7,160 bases of DNA from Actinomycetes bacterium. Lineage in GTDB: Bacteria; Actinomycetota; Acidimicrobiia; Acidimicrobiales; Acidimicrobiaceae. Of the stretch, positions 6,614-7,160 are shown piece after piece. A program made the translations under genes and the position numbers. The stretch is from NCBI GenBank assembly GCA_021844725.1, contig JAKBSX010000143.1, forward strand, positions 1-7,160. The letters are read 5' to 3'. The stretch's first letter is position 1. Every line of letters starts with the position of its first letter. The notes under the pieces were generated by a model, which saw only the letters and a list, made by a program, of their open reading frames with translations, did not search any database and had not been told where the DNA came from.

Positions 6614-6630
6614 ACGTACACTTTGTACAT
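6614..6630. promoter_or_regulatory. Candidate MarR operator (inverted repeat at the start site)
   Basis: ACGTACA-CTT-TGTACAT is a 17-base palindrome with six of seven arm positions paired and a perfect five-base core (GTACA/TGTAC). It begins at the predicted transcription start, immediately after the -10 box, a position where a bound dimer would block initiation. MarR-family proteins typically bind imperfect palindromes of about this length and often repress their own genes. Binding here is inferred from position and symmetry only. Confidence 0.45.
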
Positions 6631-6677
6631 CATACAGGTTGCTTGTACCGGTTTTTTGGGTGAAGAGGGGGCACCTT

Positions 6678-7160
6678 ATGGCCAAGGGAGGACAGCAGAT
6701 CCAGACTTCCGAGGCTTCCCCGCAAGTGAGAGATCACATTGAGCCGGGGATTGTAGCTGGTCGTCTGCGAGTCGTAATGGTGCGGTTAGGTCGCCAGTTG
6801 CGTCGGTATGATAGCCCAGGACTTGGGATTTCCCTATACTCCGCGCTTGCAACGATTGCCAGGCAGAAAGAGATATCCATCGGAGAATTGGCCGACTGTG
6901 AGCAGCTACCGTCGTCTGGCGCCACTCGTTTGGCGGACCACCTCGAAAAGGCTGGACTAATCGAGCGAAAACGCAATCCTAACGATAGACGAGGGGTGAA
7001 CCTTGTCGCTACTGCCGCGGGACTGAGTGTGCTGAAACATCATAGAGAACGAGGGAATAGTGAACTTGCTCAGCATTTGCAGTCTCTAAGTAGAGCTGAA
7101 TTAGCAACATTGTTAGAGGCGATTCAAATACTCGAGACGCTTTTAGCTGATGACCAAGTG
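6678..7160 (+). CDS. MarR-family winged-helix transcriptional regulator, right end at window edge
   Basis: This is a dimeric DNA-binding regulator of the MarR family. 161 codons are open from ATG 6678 to the window edge with no stop; since family members run about 140-170 aa, it is nearly complete. A dimerisation helix near 26-45 is followed by the winged helix at about 50-120. Family features include 'SLYSALATIARQKEISIGELA' split around the first helices (52-72), a recognition helix near 79-92 ('SSGATRLADHLEKAG' region), then 'LIERKRNPNDRRGVNLVAT' with the conserved wing D103, R104 and R105, and a C-terminal helical arm with 'LSRAELATLLEAI'. The start is supported by the purine-rich AGAGGGGG (6664-6671); an in-frame GTG at 6660 is less likely. 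It has its own promoter with a palindrome at the start site, suggesting autorepression. It is divergent from the kinase-like gene and may control it, though the next gene to the right, not seen, is an equal candidate. The ligand is unknown. Confidence 0.93.
   Translation, partial: MAKGGQQIQTSEASPQVRDHIEPGIVAGRLRVVMVRLGRQLRRYDSPGLGISLYSALATIARQKEISIGELADCEQLPSSGATRLADHLEKAGLIERKRNPNDRRGVNLVATAAGLSVLKHHRERGNSELAQHLQSLSRAELATLLEAIQILETLLADDQV

Larger units (their letters stand above)
6323..6677. other. Divergent control region between kinase-like and MarR genes (355 bp)
   Basis: This region carries the leftward promoter of the kinase-like gene (near 6358-6387) and the rightward promoter and candidate operator of the MarR gene (6579-6630). 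Between them, 6390-6575, I see no convincing gene or RNA. The open frames across it start with rare codons, lack ribosome binding sites, overlap both promoters and encode no recognisable domain. A second TTGACG at 6551-6556 repeats the -35 hexamer but has no good -10 at the right distance. Confidence 0.55.

Noticed and set aside
6479..6742. 87-codon plus-strand frame running into the MarR gene
   Set aside because: It begins upstream of the MarR promoter, crosses it and overlaps the MarR start in another frame; no domain is visible.
6734..6976. 80-codon minus-strand frame within the MarR gene
   Set aside because: It is antisense to a well-supported winged-helix coding region and has no family resemblance.

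Overview
The window is bacterial, with moderate GC (by eye a little under 50%). It holds five protein genes I can support: four on the minus strand and one, cut by the right edge, on the plus strand. I see no rRNA, tRNA, CRISPR array, insertion sequence or phage gene. The gene families would fit an actinobacterium, perhaps an Acidimicrobiia-like acidophile. That placement is a guess from the protein families and base composition; no taxonomic marker is present.

Positions 1-3647 (minus strand) are a tight type IV pilus / type II secretion-like operon, transcribed right to left: a PilB/GspE extension ATPase, a PilC/GspF inner-membrane platform protein, then a prepilin whose C-terminus lies beyond the left edge. 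Each junction is a 4-base ATGA overlap, so the three products are probably translationally coupled. The ATPase powers assembly, the platform protein transmits the work, and the prepilin is a subunit processed by a prepilin peptidase not encoded here. The ATPase carries an N-terminal tandem motif matching the MshEN cyclic-di-GMP-binding pattern, which suggests second-messenger control. No PilT retraction ATPase is present between the genes.

Positions 3648-4041 are non-coding and contain a weak candidate terminator and a weak candidate promoter. An MscS-type mechanosensitive channel gene follows at 4042-4965 (minus), with an unusual insertion in its beta domain. Positions 4966-5653 hold no gene I can support, but they contain a good rightward extended -10 promoter and a short tandem repeat.

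Positions 5654-6322 (minus) encode a cytidylate kinase-like P-loop protein with its own promoter. It is divergent from a MarR-family regulator (6678 to the right edge, plus strand). The regulator's promoter has a palindrome just downstream of the -10 box, where an autorepression operator would be expected. No complete new system is evident. The points most worth a second look are the putative c-di-GMP input to the pilus ATPase, the orphan promoter near 5100 and the MarR/kinase divergent control region.
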